6,156 nt of DNA from Candidatus Hydrogenedentota bacterium (GCA_029554925.1 JAKPUV010000042.1:1-6156); one strand, 5' to 3'. Shown: positions 1 through 6,156, numbered from the stretch's first letter. The notes: generated by a model not told the origin, from the sequence alone. Translations and numbers: made by a program.

Positions 1-109
1 TGGGACACAGGCAGGGGGCAGATCATCATCCGCCGCCTTTGGCAATGGGGGGCACGCTGATTTTTCCTTGACCGCGAGGGGGAAGGTGTCTCTTCATGTT
101 GCAGGGGTA
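1..109. other. Upstream intergenic sequence, possibly the tail of a preceding gene
   Basis: No gene can be supported here. In frame 1 the window opens with a short reading frame that ends at TGA 58-60 (C-terminus reading GQIIIRRLWQWGAR). Its codons are GC-ending like those of the big gene, so it could be the last 19 codons of an upstream gene, but there is too little to identify. Frame 2 is also open, from base 2 to the tandem stops at 170-178, but its codon use is mixed and unconvincing. No hairpin followed by a T-run was found; the TTTTT at 61-65 has no clear stem before it. Confidence 0.25.
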
Positions 110-138
110 TTGACAACCGGGAAAGGATGTGCTATTAA
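110..138 (+). promoter_or_regulatory. Sigma70-type promoter with extended -10
   Basis: The -35 element TTGACA (110-115) matches the consensus fully. After a 17-bp spacer comes TATTAA (133-138), 4 of 6 matches to TATAAT, preceded by TG at 130-131 as in an extended -10. Transcription would be expected to start near 145, giving a leader of about 55 nt to ATG200 or 80 nt to ATG225. It is the only convincing promoter seen upstream of the large gene. The assignment rests on motif and spacing alone and assumes a housekeeping sigma factor with the usual specificity. Confidence 0.6.
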
Positions 139-169
139 GGAAGAAGAAACTGGTTGCTGTGCGTTGCGC

Positions 170-190
170 TAGTGATAGCAGTTATCAGTA
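170..190 (+). promoter_or_regulatory. Imperfect dyad containing three tandem stop codons
   Basis: TAGTGATA (170-177) and TATCAGTA (183-190) are inverted repeats matching at 7 of 8 positions around the loop GCAGT. The site lies in the predicted 5' leader between promoter and start codons, so it could be a weak mRNA hairpin or a protein-binding site. The same stretch reads TAG TGA TAG at 170-178 in the frame of the big gene. This closes that frame just upstream and makes ATG200 its first possible ATG start. Confidence 0.3.
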
Positions 191-199
191 ACACGGGGA

Positions 200-3100
200 A
201 TGAAACAGCGAAGGGAGGTTCCAGATGGAACGGTCACTTTGGCGCGGGGCGTGCTCACTCACTCACTCACTCACTCACTCACTCACTTGACCTTTCGTAG
301 GGGGATGCTGTGCGAGGGGGTGTCCGTGGTCACCCTGGTCGCCCTGCTCACCACCACCCTCCAGCCGTGGGGGTATTCCGCGCCGGTGGCTGCGGCGAAG
401 AACCCGCCCGCCGAAGCGCCGATAATGGTTGCCCGGGTGCCCGAAACCTCGCCCGCCGCGCCACTGCTGCCCCAGGATGCTGTTCCCGCGGCAGGTGCAG
501 TCGTGGACAGCACCGCTGAGCCGGAGGCGCAGGACACAAGCAGTCCCGAATACTGGACCCGTGTGGCGAAGGTTATGCCGTCGGCGGGGATGACATCGCA
601 GGACGATGTGCAGGCGGTGTTGGCCAAGGCGCGGACCATCCGGTCCCCCAAGGCACGAGATGGCCGTCCGCAACGGCCTGATGTGCGGCGGTACCGGCCT
701 GGTGCCCAGGATCCCGCCCCGGCGCCGACCCCGTCTTCGGGAAGCGCTCAGGACGCCCCGGTTGCCGCAGTCGAGAAGGGGGTCGCAGAGGGGTCGGCGG
801 ACCTGCTTGCGCGGGGCGACACGCTGCTTCGGGAGAACAGGCTTGCCGAGGCCATGACCGCCTATTTCCGCGTGGTGGACGAGTTTCCGGGGTCGGCGGA
901 GTCCGCCGCGCTGGACAACGTGGTGAACGCCCTCGCATGGGACGCTGAAGCCGGGGCGGTGGACCCGGTCCAGCTGCTTTCCTTCGTGGACAGCCTTCCC
1001 GTCCATGCGTCGTGCCGGTCGGAAAAGTCCACCTACTGGGTGGCCGCGGCCAACCAGATTGCCGGGGAAAATATCCTGCTTGCGGGAAAAGACCAGGAGG
1101 CAAAACCCTACCTGGAGAAGGGCCGGGATGCGGCCCTTGCGGCCATGCGGGACCTGCCCGCGTCGCCCTACCAGATATTTTTCCCGGGCCACTACATCCG
1201 GAGTTGCCGTCTGCTGGGGGGCAAGGAGCTCGAAAACGGCGTGGAGACCCTGAAGGCGCTGGTGCGCGGGCAGGAGCAGACGACCATGCTCAAGTTCGCC
1301 GGGCGTCTGGCCCTGACCATGTCCATCCACCGCGATTTCAACGACATCACCGAAGCCGCCGTGCAGTGCGGCAGCCTGCTGGACGAGTATGAGGGGTCCG
1401 ATCCGGCGCGCATGCTGGCGGAGAAGACCGGCGAGCCGAACGTCCGGGCGCATGTCGAGTTTGCCCTGGGGTACGTCCGGTTCCAGATGAGCCATTTCGG
1501 GACGGCCCGCAGGCATTTTGAGGCCGTCGCAAAGGAGCACCCGGAGAACGCGCGCCTTGCCGACGCGTCCCTGTACATGGCCGCCTATCTGACGGAACTG
1601 GCGGCCCCGAACGACTACCCGGGCGCTGTCGCGGCGTACAGCGGCTATCTTGAGCGCTCGCCGGGCGGCGAGTACACGCCCAAGGCGCTGGTGCGGATGG
1701 CGGCCGCCTATGACCGGGCGGGCGAGCTGACCGCGTCCGTGGAGCTGCTCCGCGAGACGGCGGAGACCTTCTCCTATCTTCCCTGGACGGAGCAGTTGAA
1801 GGCCAACATCGCGGACCGCGAGGCCGCCATTGCGGCCGGCATGGAGAACAAACTGCGCGCGGACCGCCTGCGCGGCGACCACGGCGAGGGGCTGTGCGGT
1901 CCCTTCGCGCTGGCCCTCCTGCTGCAGGAAGCCGGCATGGAGGCGGACGTCCTCACCCTCGCGCGCGAGGCGGGCAGCGACGCGTCGGGCACGTCGCTGG
2001 CCGGGCTGCTGGCGGCGGGCGCCGCCCGGGGGCTGGGCCTGTCGGCGGCCCGCATGGAGAACCTGTCGGATCTGCGCACGCCCGCGATTGCCCATCTCGC
2101 GCCCAATCATTTCGTGCTGGTCCGCGCCGTGGAGCCGGATGGCGTGCTGGTGGAGGATCCCTCCGGGCAGCGGCGGCTTACCCGGGAGGCGTTCCAGAGC
2201 GCGTTTTCCGGCTTTGTCCTCACCACGCAGAAGCTGGGACCGGATTCTCCGTGGCTGTCCCAGGAAGTGCTGGAGTCTGTCCGGGGCGCCTGCGAGGAGT
2301 TTTTCACGGACCTGAACGAGTGGTATTTGCAGTGTATTAATCAGCAGGCCATTGCCGAGTGCCCCGTGGACAAGTCCACGGGGTCCAATTTCAGCGCGGG
2401 CGACGCCAACATGCAGAGTTTTTCCGGGCCGGGGCTGCCGCAACGGCTGAATACCCCCACCATACAGCCCCAGATGCTCTGGTCGCCGCCGGGGATCAAC
2501 CTCGGCATGACCACAAATCACCGTGCTCTCACGATAAAGAATACGGATCTTTCCCTCACCACCCGGGGTGGCCTCCGGCTGGACTTCACGCGGTTCTATT
2601 CCAACCCCTGGGGCGACCACTCGGCGTACAAAAGGGACCAGAACCGCCCGTACAAGAACAACTTCGGGAGTGGCTGGTGGCACAGCCTGAACACCCATGT
2701 CCGCATGTCTATTGAGGACGGCTATGCGTACTATCTGGACGAATATGGAAACACCAAGCACTTCACGCGCACGGACACCTATGACCAGGACGGCAAGCGG
2801 CTCTATTCGCGGACGCCAATAGGCGTGGACGAAGAGGATACTAACGCGCTTCGGGAGGAGCGGTCCGTGGTGCTGCGCCAGGATCCGTCGGCCGGCTGGT
2901 TTGAGTTGATCCGCGGCGACGGCATGATCTATCACTACAGCGCGCCCATTCACGCGGAGGATAAGTATTGTCGTCTGGAGTGGTACCGGGACCGCTCGGG
3001 GAACACAGTTACCCTGACCTATGCGGACTGCATCATCACGGAGGGCGATCCGCCCGTCAACACCAACTACGGCAGACTGTCCCGCGTGGACACCCCGTCG

Positions 3101-6100
3101 GGGGACGGCCGGTACCTCACGTTTGCCTACTCGGGGAATCAGATGTCGCGCGTGGAACTCAGGGAGAGCGCCGACCCGTCCGGGCTGATCAAGTATGTCG
3201 AGTACACCTACGGCCCCTGCCACACGCTGCAGCAGAACGAGCAGGACCCCTATCCGGGCGAGCCGTTCCTGCGGTCCGTTCAGGGGGACGGCAGCACGCA
3301 GGATATTGTCTCCTACGAGTACGACGCCGGGGAGTATAACAACGCCCAATATGGACGGTTTCCCTGGAAAATCACGGACAAGCGGGGTGCCCAGGCGGAA
3401 ATCACCTTTGAATATGCCTATGGGATAGGGGAATCGTTCCTTTCCACGAACAAGATCACGTTGGAGGCGCCCGACGGCGTGGTCATGGAGGTTCAGAAGG
3501 CGGGGGGTGACGAGGCCACTATTCGTCTCTACGATGGAGCAACGCTCCTGAGCAAGGCCTTCTACACCTTCGATGCGCACGGGGTGCAGATAGCCAGCGT
3601 CGCGATGTACCCGGACCCCGCCCAGAGCACCGCAGTCACCTGGACCTATGATTACGATGAAACGGAGATTTACGATTTTGAAGGTAACGGGATGACGGGC
3701 GCGGGGTACGAGTACAACGCCAAGGGCCGGGTCACGAAGGCGTGGCAGGGCGGGGTCTACTACCGCTACGAATACGCGGCGGGGAACGACCTGCATCCTG
3801 TGCGCATGTACGGCCCGGGCACGTCCAGCGACACGGACAAGGGACCCGTCACGGAATACACCTACGACGCGGCGGGACGCATATACAATGTCAAGCCGCC
3901 CAACATGGGGAGCAACGGCATCACCTACAGCTATGACGGCTACGGGCAGGTGATTTCCGTCCTGGACCCCGCCGGGGACGTGGAGTACTTCCAGTATGAC
4001 ACCCGGGGCAACCGGACCAGCCACACGGACAAGGGCGGCAACACCACGACCTTCACCTACGACGACCTGGGGCGCGTGCTCACCGCCACCGCCCCCGGAA
4101 ACCGCACCACCACCTACACCTACACCGGCGGCTGCTCCTCCTGCGGCGGCGCGGCGGGCCTCGTGTCCACCATCACCACGCCGGACAACAAGACCACGTC
4201 GTTCACCTACGACGCCAACGGCAACCGCCTCACGGCCACGGACCCGATGAACCGGACGACCACCTATGCCTACAACAGCATGGACCGTCCGACCACCGTC
4301 ACCCTGCCCGACAGCCGGACCATGTCCTACACCTACGACAAGCTGGGCCGGCCGGTCGCCGTCACCGGGGCCGACGGCCGCATCACGCGCCACCAGTATG
4401 ACTACCGGGGCCTCCTGCTGAAGACCTGGCTGGAGAATGACCCCGGGACCACGGCCGACGATGACACGCTTGTGGAAAACGAATATGACACGCTCGGGCG
4501 CCTGACCAAGGTCACGGACACCAAGGGGCAGATCATCAACTACACCTACTCGCCCCGGGGGGACGTCTGGCAGACCATACACGGGAACCCGAACCTTTTG
4601 GATCCCGATCCCGCCAAGATATACCTCACGAACCTGTATGACTCCTATGGAAGGCTCATAAAGACCGGCGCGTTCACCCTGTCCCCCCTGAATCTCTACA
4701 GCGACCCCGTCGAGTATTTCTACAACAACACCACGGGGCAGCTGACCAAGAAGCGCTTCACCAACGGCACGGACGTCAAGGACATAGACTACAGCTACGA
4801 CATCCTTGGACGGCCGGTGCAGGTGGACGACTGGCTGGGCGGCCCGGGCAGCGACGGCCACCACTTTGAGTACGACGACAACGGCCGCGTGACCACCTAC
4901 ACGGACTTTGACGACGCCGAGCTGACGCTGGCCTATGACGCGTACGGACAGGTCACCTCCATGACGGCCTACGAGGCGGGGAACACGCACACCTACGCCT
5001 ATGACACCATGGGCCGCCTCACGACGCTGACCGCCCCCGGAAACCGCCAGTGGGGCTTCACCTACAACGACGCCGGGCAGCCCGTCTCCTACACCTGGCC
5101 CAATGGCATGTCCACCCACTACACCTACGACACGGCGGGGCGGCTGGGGAAGATCGAGCACAAGGACGGCTCGACGGTGAAGGCCGGCTGGGCCTACGAG
5201 CTGACCGCGGACGACAACATCGTCCGCATCGCCGACACGCGCGCCGGGGTGTCGCAGGCGTGGGAGTACGAGTACGATTCCCGCAGCCGCCTCATCCACG
5301 CCCTGCGGTTCGGCGACAATGGCAAGCCGCAGTTCCGCCAGGCCTTCGAGTATGACGAGGCGGACAACATGACCTCCGTGGCCACCCTGAACTTCACAGA
5401 GGTGGTGTGGGACACCTTCGCAGACGGCAATTACACGGCCTCCCCGCCGTGGACGGTGCAGTCGGGCACCTGGTCCGCTGCGTCGTATTACCTTGCGCCT
5501 GTCCCTGCGACGGGCACGCGGACCATCAGCACCGCCACCACCACCCGGTCCCCCGAGTTGCGGCTGGACTATTACCTGCCCCCCTCGCTCCAGGGTATCT
5601 TCGACAGCTTCAGCGTCTATGTCCGCTATGTGGACGCGTCCAACCACCTGCGGATCGTCTGGTTCTGGGGCACCCTGGGGGTGTTCGAGACCGTGGCCGG
5701 TGTGGAGACGCTGCTTGCCTCGTTCCCCTACGCCTCCATGACCATGGACTCCTGGCAGACGCTGGCGGTCCAGGTGCGTCTTGACAAGCTGGCGGTGTAT
5801 CATGCCCCCAGGGGCAAGGCGCCGCGCCTGCTCGGTGGAGACATTGCAGTGAGCACGACGATGGGAACAAACGCCCTGCGGCTGGGGGTGTCGGGTCAGA
5901 GCGGGTTCCGCTTTGACAGCGTGTCGGTTCATGCGCGGTCGCTGGATGCGGCGAAGAGCACGACCTATGCCTGCAACACGTCGAACCAGCTCACGTCGAG
6001 CGTGACGAACGGCACCACCACCACCTACACCTATGACGCCTGGGGCCGGCTGCTCACCCGCACTGCGGGCACCGCCTCCGCCTCCTACGCCTACCGGGGC

Positions 6101-6156
6101 GACAAGCTCAAGCAGGTCACCTCCACCTTCCCCAACGAGGACTCCGTCGCCATGAA
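200..6156 (+). CDS. Giant RHS/YD-repeat protein with TPR and C39-like peptidase domains (3' partial)
   Basis: The frame is open from ATG200 to the window edge, 1,985 complete codons. Numbering from ATG200: residues 1-35 are basic (MKQRREV) and then repeat-encoded; 41-61 form a hydrophobic signal segment with possible cleavage after YSA (61) or VAAA (66). Residues ~67-195 are a Pro/Ala-rich linker with a basic patch, ~198-550 are TPR-like helices, and ~556-665 are a C39-like peptidase. The RHS N-terminal region starts near 770, followed by YD repeats to ~1735, a beta-rich insert (~1738-1915) and YD repeats to the edge. RHS proteins form hollow YD shells, often around a C-terminal toxin; that end is not visible, so toxin function is open. 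Start choice is uncertain: ATG200 is the first in-frame ATG but has only GGGGA directly against it, and GTG251 has no clear ribosome site. ATG305 has AGGGGG abutting it and gives a signal peptide lacking basic residues (MLCEG). Domain identity is secure; the exact start and expression state are not. Confidence 0.9.
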   Translation, partial: MKQRREVPDGTVTLARGVLTHSLTHSLTHLTFRRGMLCEGVSVVTLVALLTTTLQPWGYSAPVAAAKNPPAEAPIMVARVPETSPAAPLLPQDAVPAAGAVVDSTAEPEAQDTSSPEYWTRVAKVMPSAGMTSQDDVQAVLAKARTIRSPKARDGRPQRPDVRRYRPGAQDPAPAPTPSSGSAQDAPVAAVEKGVAEGSADLLARGDTLLRENRLAEAMTAYFRVVDEFPGSAESAALDNVVNALAWDAEAGAVDPVQLLSFVDSLPVHASCRSEKSTYWVAAANQIAGENILLAGKDQEAKPYLEKGRDAALAAMRDLPASPYQIFFPGHYIRSCRLLGGKELENGVETLKALVRGQEQTTMLKFAGRLALTMSIHRDFNDITEAAVQCGSLLDEYEGSDPARMLAEKTGEPNVRAHVEFALGYVRFQMSHFGTARRHFEAVAKEHPENARLADASLYMAAYLTELAAPNDYPGAVAAYSGYLERSPGGEYTPKALVRMAAAYDRAGELTASVELLRETAETFSYLPWTEQLKANIADREAAIAAGMENKLRADRLRGDHGEGLCGPFALALLLQEAGMEADVLTLAREAGSDASGTSLAGLLAAGAARGLGLSAARMENLSDLRTPAIAHLAPNHFVLVRAVEPDGVLVEDPSGQRRLTREAFQSAFSGFVLTTQKLGPDSPWLSQEVLESVRGACEEFFTDLNEWYLQCINQQAIAECPVDKSTGSNFSAGDANMQSFSGPGLPQRLNTPTIQPQMLWSPPGINLGMTTNHRALTIKNTDLSLTTRGGLRLDFTRFYSNPWGDHSAYKRDQNRPYKNNFGSGWWHSLNTHVRMSIEDGYAYYLDEYGNTKHFTRTDTYDQDGKRLYSRTPIGVDEEDTNALREERSVVLRQDPSAGWFELIRGDGMIYHYSAPIHAEDKYCRLEWYRDRSGNTVTLTYADCIITEGDPPVNTNYGRLSRVDTPSGDGRYLTFAYSGNQMSRVELRESADPSGLIKYVEYTYGPCHTLQQNEQDPYPGEPFLRSVQGDGSTQDIVSYEYDAGEYNNAQYGRFPWKITDKRGAQAEITFEYAYGIGESFLSTNKITLEAPDGVVMEVQKAGGDEATIRLYDGATLLSKAFYTFDAHGVQIASVAMYPDPAQSTAVTWTYDYDETEIYDFEGNGMTGAGYEYNAKGRVTKAWQGGVYYRYEYAAGNDLHPVRMYGPGTSSDTDKGPVTEYTYDAAGRIYNVKPPNMGSNGITYSYDGYGQVISVLDPAGDVEYFQYDTRGNRTSHTDKGGNTTTFTYDDLGRVLTATAPGNRTTTYTYTGGCSSCGGAAGLVSTITTPDNKTTSFTYDANGNRLTATDPMNRTTTYAYNSMDRPTTVTLPDSRTMSYTYDKLGRPVAVTGADGRITRHQYDYRGLLLKTWLENDPGTTADDDTLVENEYDTLGRLTKVTDTKGQIINYTYSPRGDVWQTIHGNPNLLDPDPAKIYLTNLYDSYGRLIKTGAFTLSPLNLYSDPVEYFYNNTTGQLTKKRFTNGTDVKDIDYSYDILGRPVQVDDWLGGPGSDGHHFEYDDNGRVTTYTDFDDAELTLAYDAYGQVTSMTAYEAGNTHTYAYDTMGRLTTLTAPGNRQWGFTYNDAGQPVSYTWPNGMSTHYTYDTAGRLGKIEHKDGSTVKAGWAYELTADDNIVRIADTRAGVSQAWEYEYDSRSRLIHALRFGDNGKPQFRQAFEYDEADNMTSVATLNFTEVVWDTFADGNYTASPPWTVQSGTWSAASYYLAPVPATGTRTISTATTTRSPELRLDYYLPPSLQGIFDSFSVYVRYVDASNHLRIVWFWGTLGVFETVAGVETLLASFPYASMTMDSWQTLAVQVRLDKLAVYHAPRGKAPRLLGGDIAVSTTMGTNALRLGVSGQSGFRFDSVSVHARSLDAAKSTTYACNTSNQLTSSVTNGTTTTYTYDAWGRLLTRTAGTASASYAYRGDKLKQVTSTFPNEDSVAM
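214..227 (+). promoter_or_regulatory. Strong Shine-Dalgarno plus ATG225, out of frame at the present repeat number
   Basis: GGAGGT at 214-219 is a six-base match to the anti-Shine-Dalgarno sequence, with five bases before ATG at 225-227. This is clearly the best initiation site in the leader. From ATG225 the frame reads MERSLWRGAC, then SLTH repeats through the CTCA tract, and ends at TGA 288-290 after 21 codons. It is one frame off the large gene: 225 to 305 is 80 bases. Adding one CTCA unit (84) or removing two (72) would restore the fusion. Confidence 0.75.
225..290 (+). CDS. Short 21-codon ORF through the repeat (OFF-state product or leader peptide)
   Basis: This ORF starts at the well-placed ATG225 and reads MERSLWRGAC, then SLTH-type repeats encoded by the CTCA tract, before stopping at TGA immediately after the tract. 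It resembles no known family. Its most likely meaning is the truncated OFF-state reading of the large gene: with nine CTCA units the same start continues through LTFRRG into the hydrophobic signal segment. Alternatively it is a leader peptide whose termination, 14 bases before ATG305, allows reinitiation there. It should not be treated as an independent protein without evidence. Confidence 0.4.
   Translation: MERSLWRGACSLTHSLTHSLT
254..287 (+). repeat. Tetranucleotide tandem repeat (CTCA)8 plus CT, candidate phase-variation tract
   Basis: Eight perfect CTCA units occupy 254-285 and a half unit (CT) follows at 286-287, with no interruptions. A four-base unit inside coding sequence changes the reading frame with every gain or loss, and a perfect 34-bp tract is a good substrate for slipped-strand mispairing. 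The tract sits between the candidate start codons (200, 225, GTG251) and the signal-peptide hydrophobic core. Frames not joined to the big ORF stop directly after it (TGA 288-290 or TAG 298-300), so the change would be all-or-none. In every frame it encodes Leu-Thr-His-Ser in rotation. Confidence 0.9.
794..1850 (+). other. TPR-like alpha-helical region of the RHS protein
   Basis: This region is Ala/Leu-rich and helical with tetratricopeptide-type pairs. A first clear unit reads LLRENRLAEAMTAYFRVVDE followed by FPGS. Others occur around 1466-1590 (FGTARRHFEAVAKEHPENA) and 1610-1790 (NDYPGAVAAYSGYLERSPGG, then AAAYDRAGELTASVELL). The pattern of small residues, the YxxxL/F spacing and the FP or HP turn after the second helix are typical of TPRs. 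TPRs mediate protein-protein contacts. Here they precede the peptidase-like domain and may position it or bind a partner in the envelope. The middle section (~1000-1450) is helical but does not show clean repeats. Confidence 0.65.
1866..2240 (+). other. C39-like cysteine peptidase domain
   Basis: GLCGPFALALLLQEAG places the putative catalytic Cys at codon 1895-1897 (residue 566). NHFVLVRAV places His at 2108-2110 (residue 637), and VEDPSGQRRLTREAF places Asp at 2156-2158 (residue 653). This is the Cys, His, Asp order of bacteriocin-processing peptidase C39 and its bacterial relatives; the CGP turn, HFVLV strand and DPS turn all fit. The oxyanion Gln normally about six residues before Cys is absent (the stretch reads GDHGEGLC), so activity is uncertain. 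C39 peptidases usually cut after double-glycine leaders in transporters. In an RHS fusion a role in self-maturation or cleavage of a partner is possible but inferred. Confidence 0.65.
2500..3310 (+). other. RHS N-terminal / shell-entry region
   Basis: This stretch carries the hallmarks of the region that opens RHS/YD-repeat shells: LTTRGGLRLDFTRFYSN, then FGSGWWHSLNTHVRM, followed by EYGNTKHF and the beta-strand pattern LEWYRDRSGNTVTLTYAD. The "RxYxS ... G.GW...." signature is typical of the segment before the YD repeats (DUF6531-like). It follows a low-complexity linker at 2341-2500 containing CPVDKSTGSNFSAGD. It is expected to form the first turns of the beta-sheet cocoon that later repeats extend. 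Confidence 0.7.
3311..5398 (+). repeat. YD-repeat block (about 27 degenerate repeats)
   Basis: The protein shows repeated cores of the form xxYxYDxxGRxxxVxxPxG. Examples are TEYTYDAAGRIYNVKPP (~3853), FTYDDLGRVLTATAPGNR (~4052), FTYDANGNRLTATDP (~4202), YTYDKLGRPVAVTGADGR (~4330), YSYDILGRPVQVDD (~4790), YAYDTMGRLTTLTAPGNR (~4994), YTYDTAGRLGKIEHKDG (~5123) and FEYDEADNMTSV (~5347). Counting degenerate copies by eye gives about 27 before the insert at 5411. At DNA level the ACC TAC ACC TAC GAC codons recur often. One 18-bp stretch encoding TAPGNR is identical at 4088-4105 and 5030-5047. YD repeats build the hollow beta-sheet shell of RHS and teneurin proteins. Confidence 0.95.
5411..5943 (+). 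other. Beta-rich LamG/ConA-like domain inserted between YD repeats
   Basis: The YD pattern stops after FEYDEADNMTSV and about 178 residues of different character follow. They open with DTFADGNYTASPPWTVQSGT and WSAASYYL and later show VYVRYVDASNHLRIVWF, SWQTLAVQVRLDKLAVYHA and NALRLGVSGQSGFRFDSVSV. The D-x-F-x-D-G opening, the W-x-V-x-S-G-x-W pattern and the closing FDSVSV strand are typical of concanavalin/laminin-G-like beta-sandwich modules that bind sugars or act as spacers. YD repeats resume at KSTTYACNTSNQLTSS (5954 on). No catalytic residues can be assigned, so a binding or display role is the cautious reading. Confidence 0.6.
5954..6156 (+). repeat. YD repeats resuming after the insert (runs off the window)
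   Basis: TTYACNTSNQLTSSVTNGTT, then YTYDAWGRLLTRTAG and YAYRGDKLKQVTS, are canonical YD repeats. The NQLTSS..NGTTTTYTYD form is common in the last shell repeats of RHS proteins. The reading frame is still open at the final base, so the rest of the shell, any DPxGxx-type core end and the C-terminal domain lie beyond the window. Confidence 0.9.

Noticed and set aside
29..65. Possible rho-independent terminator of an upstream gene ahead of TTTTT (61-65)
   Set aside because: GCC-TTT-GGC can pair only three bases and is not adjacent to the T-run; no stable stem ends at the T-run.
30..98. Small minus-strand ORF starting MKRHLPPRGQG
   Set aside because: Only about 23 codons with no ribosome site or recognisable features.
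254..287. The CTCA tract as a CRISPR or protein-binding repeat array
   Set aside because: The unit is four bases with no spacers, which is a simple sequence repeat, not a CRISPR array or iteron array.
287..292. TTGACC after the repeat as a -35 element for a second promoter
   Set aside because: No plausible -10 lies 16-18 bases downstream; the region is GC-rich coding sequence.
4088..5047. 18-bp direct repeats (4088-4105 and 5030-5047) as recombination or attachment sites
   Set aside because: Both encode TAPGNR in frame at the same place in two YD repeats, so they are explained by repeat-module similarity.
275..5932. An 1,885-codon open frame on the minus strand, antisense to nearly the whole gene
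   Set aside because: Its translation is Arg/Gly/Val/His/Pro-rich and matches no family. The + strand shows clear RHS, TPR and C39-like signatures throughout. Long antisense frames are expected opposite GC-rich coding DNA whose codons (ACC, TAC, GAC, GGC) have no stop complements in that phase.

Overview
The window holds one very large gene on the + strand, cut off by the right-hand edge, and its 5' control region. From about base 200 to base 6156 a single reading frame (codons starting at 200, 305, 2462, 6059 and so on) stays open without a stop. It encodes a modular, probably exported RHS/YD-repeat protein of at least 1,985 residues as read. The order is: hydrophobic signal segment, Pro/Ala-rich linker, TPR-like helical region, C39-like cysteine-peptidase domain with Cys/His/Asp in the expected order, RHS N-terminal region, about 27 YD repeats, an inserted beta-rich (LamG/ConA-like) domain, then YD repeats again up to the edge. 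The C-terminus, where RHS proteins usually carry their variable or toxic domain, lies outside the window.

The 5' region is the most interesting part. A good sigma70-type promoter (TTGACA, 17 bp, TATTAA with an extended -10 TG) lies at 110-138. A small dyad containing three tandem stop codons follows, then a textbook Shine-Dalgarno (GGAGGT, 214-219) five bases before ATG225. Bases 254-287 are a perfect tetranucleotide tract, eight CTCA units plus CT, between these starts and the signal peptide. ATG225, the best-placed start, is out of frame with the big gene at the present eight units and stops at TGA 288-290. One more unit, or two fewer, would fuse it to the large ORF. A second, poorly served start, ATG200, is in frame now. 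This is the layout of a phase-variable (slipped-strand, contingency-type) surface-protein gene, with two starts in two frames that could give strong, weak and off states. The repeat and reading frames are seen directly; switching is inferred.

The organism cannot be named from this window. The high GC content, strongly GC-ending codons and giant TPR-C39-RHS architecture would suit an environmental, often metagenome-derived lineage such as the Planctomycetota/Verrucomicrobiota/Lentisphaerota group or Hydrogenedentota, but this is a weak inference. No RNA genes, insertion sequences, CRISPR arrays or terminators were seen. The first ~100 bases hold no gene that can be supported, at most the tail of an upstream reading frame.
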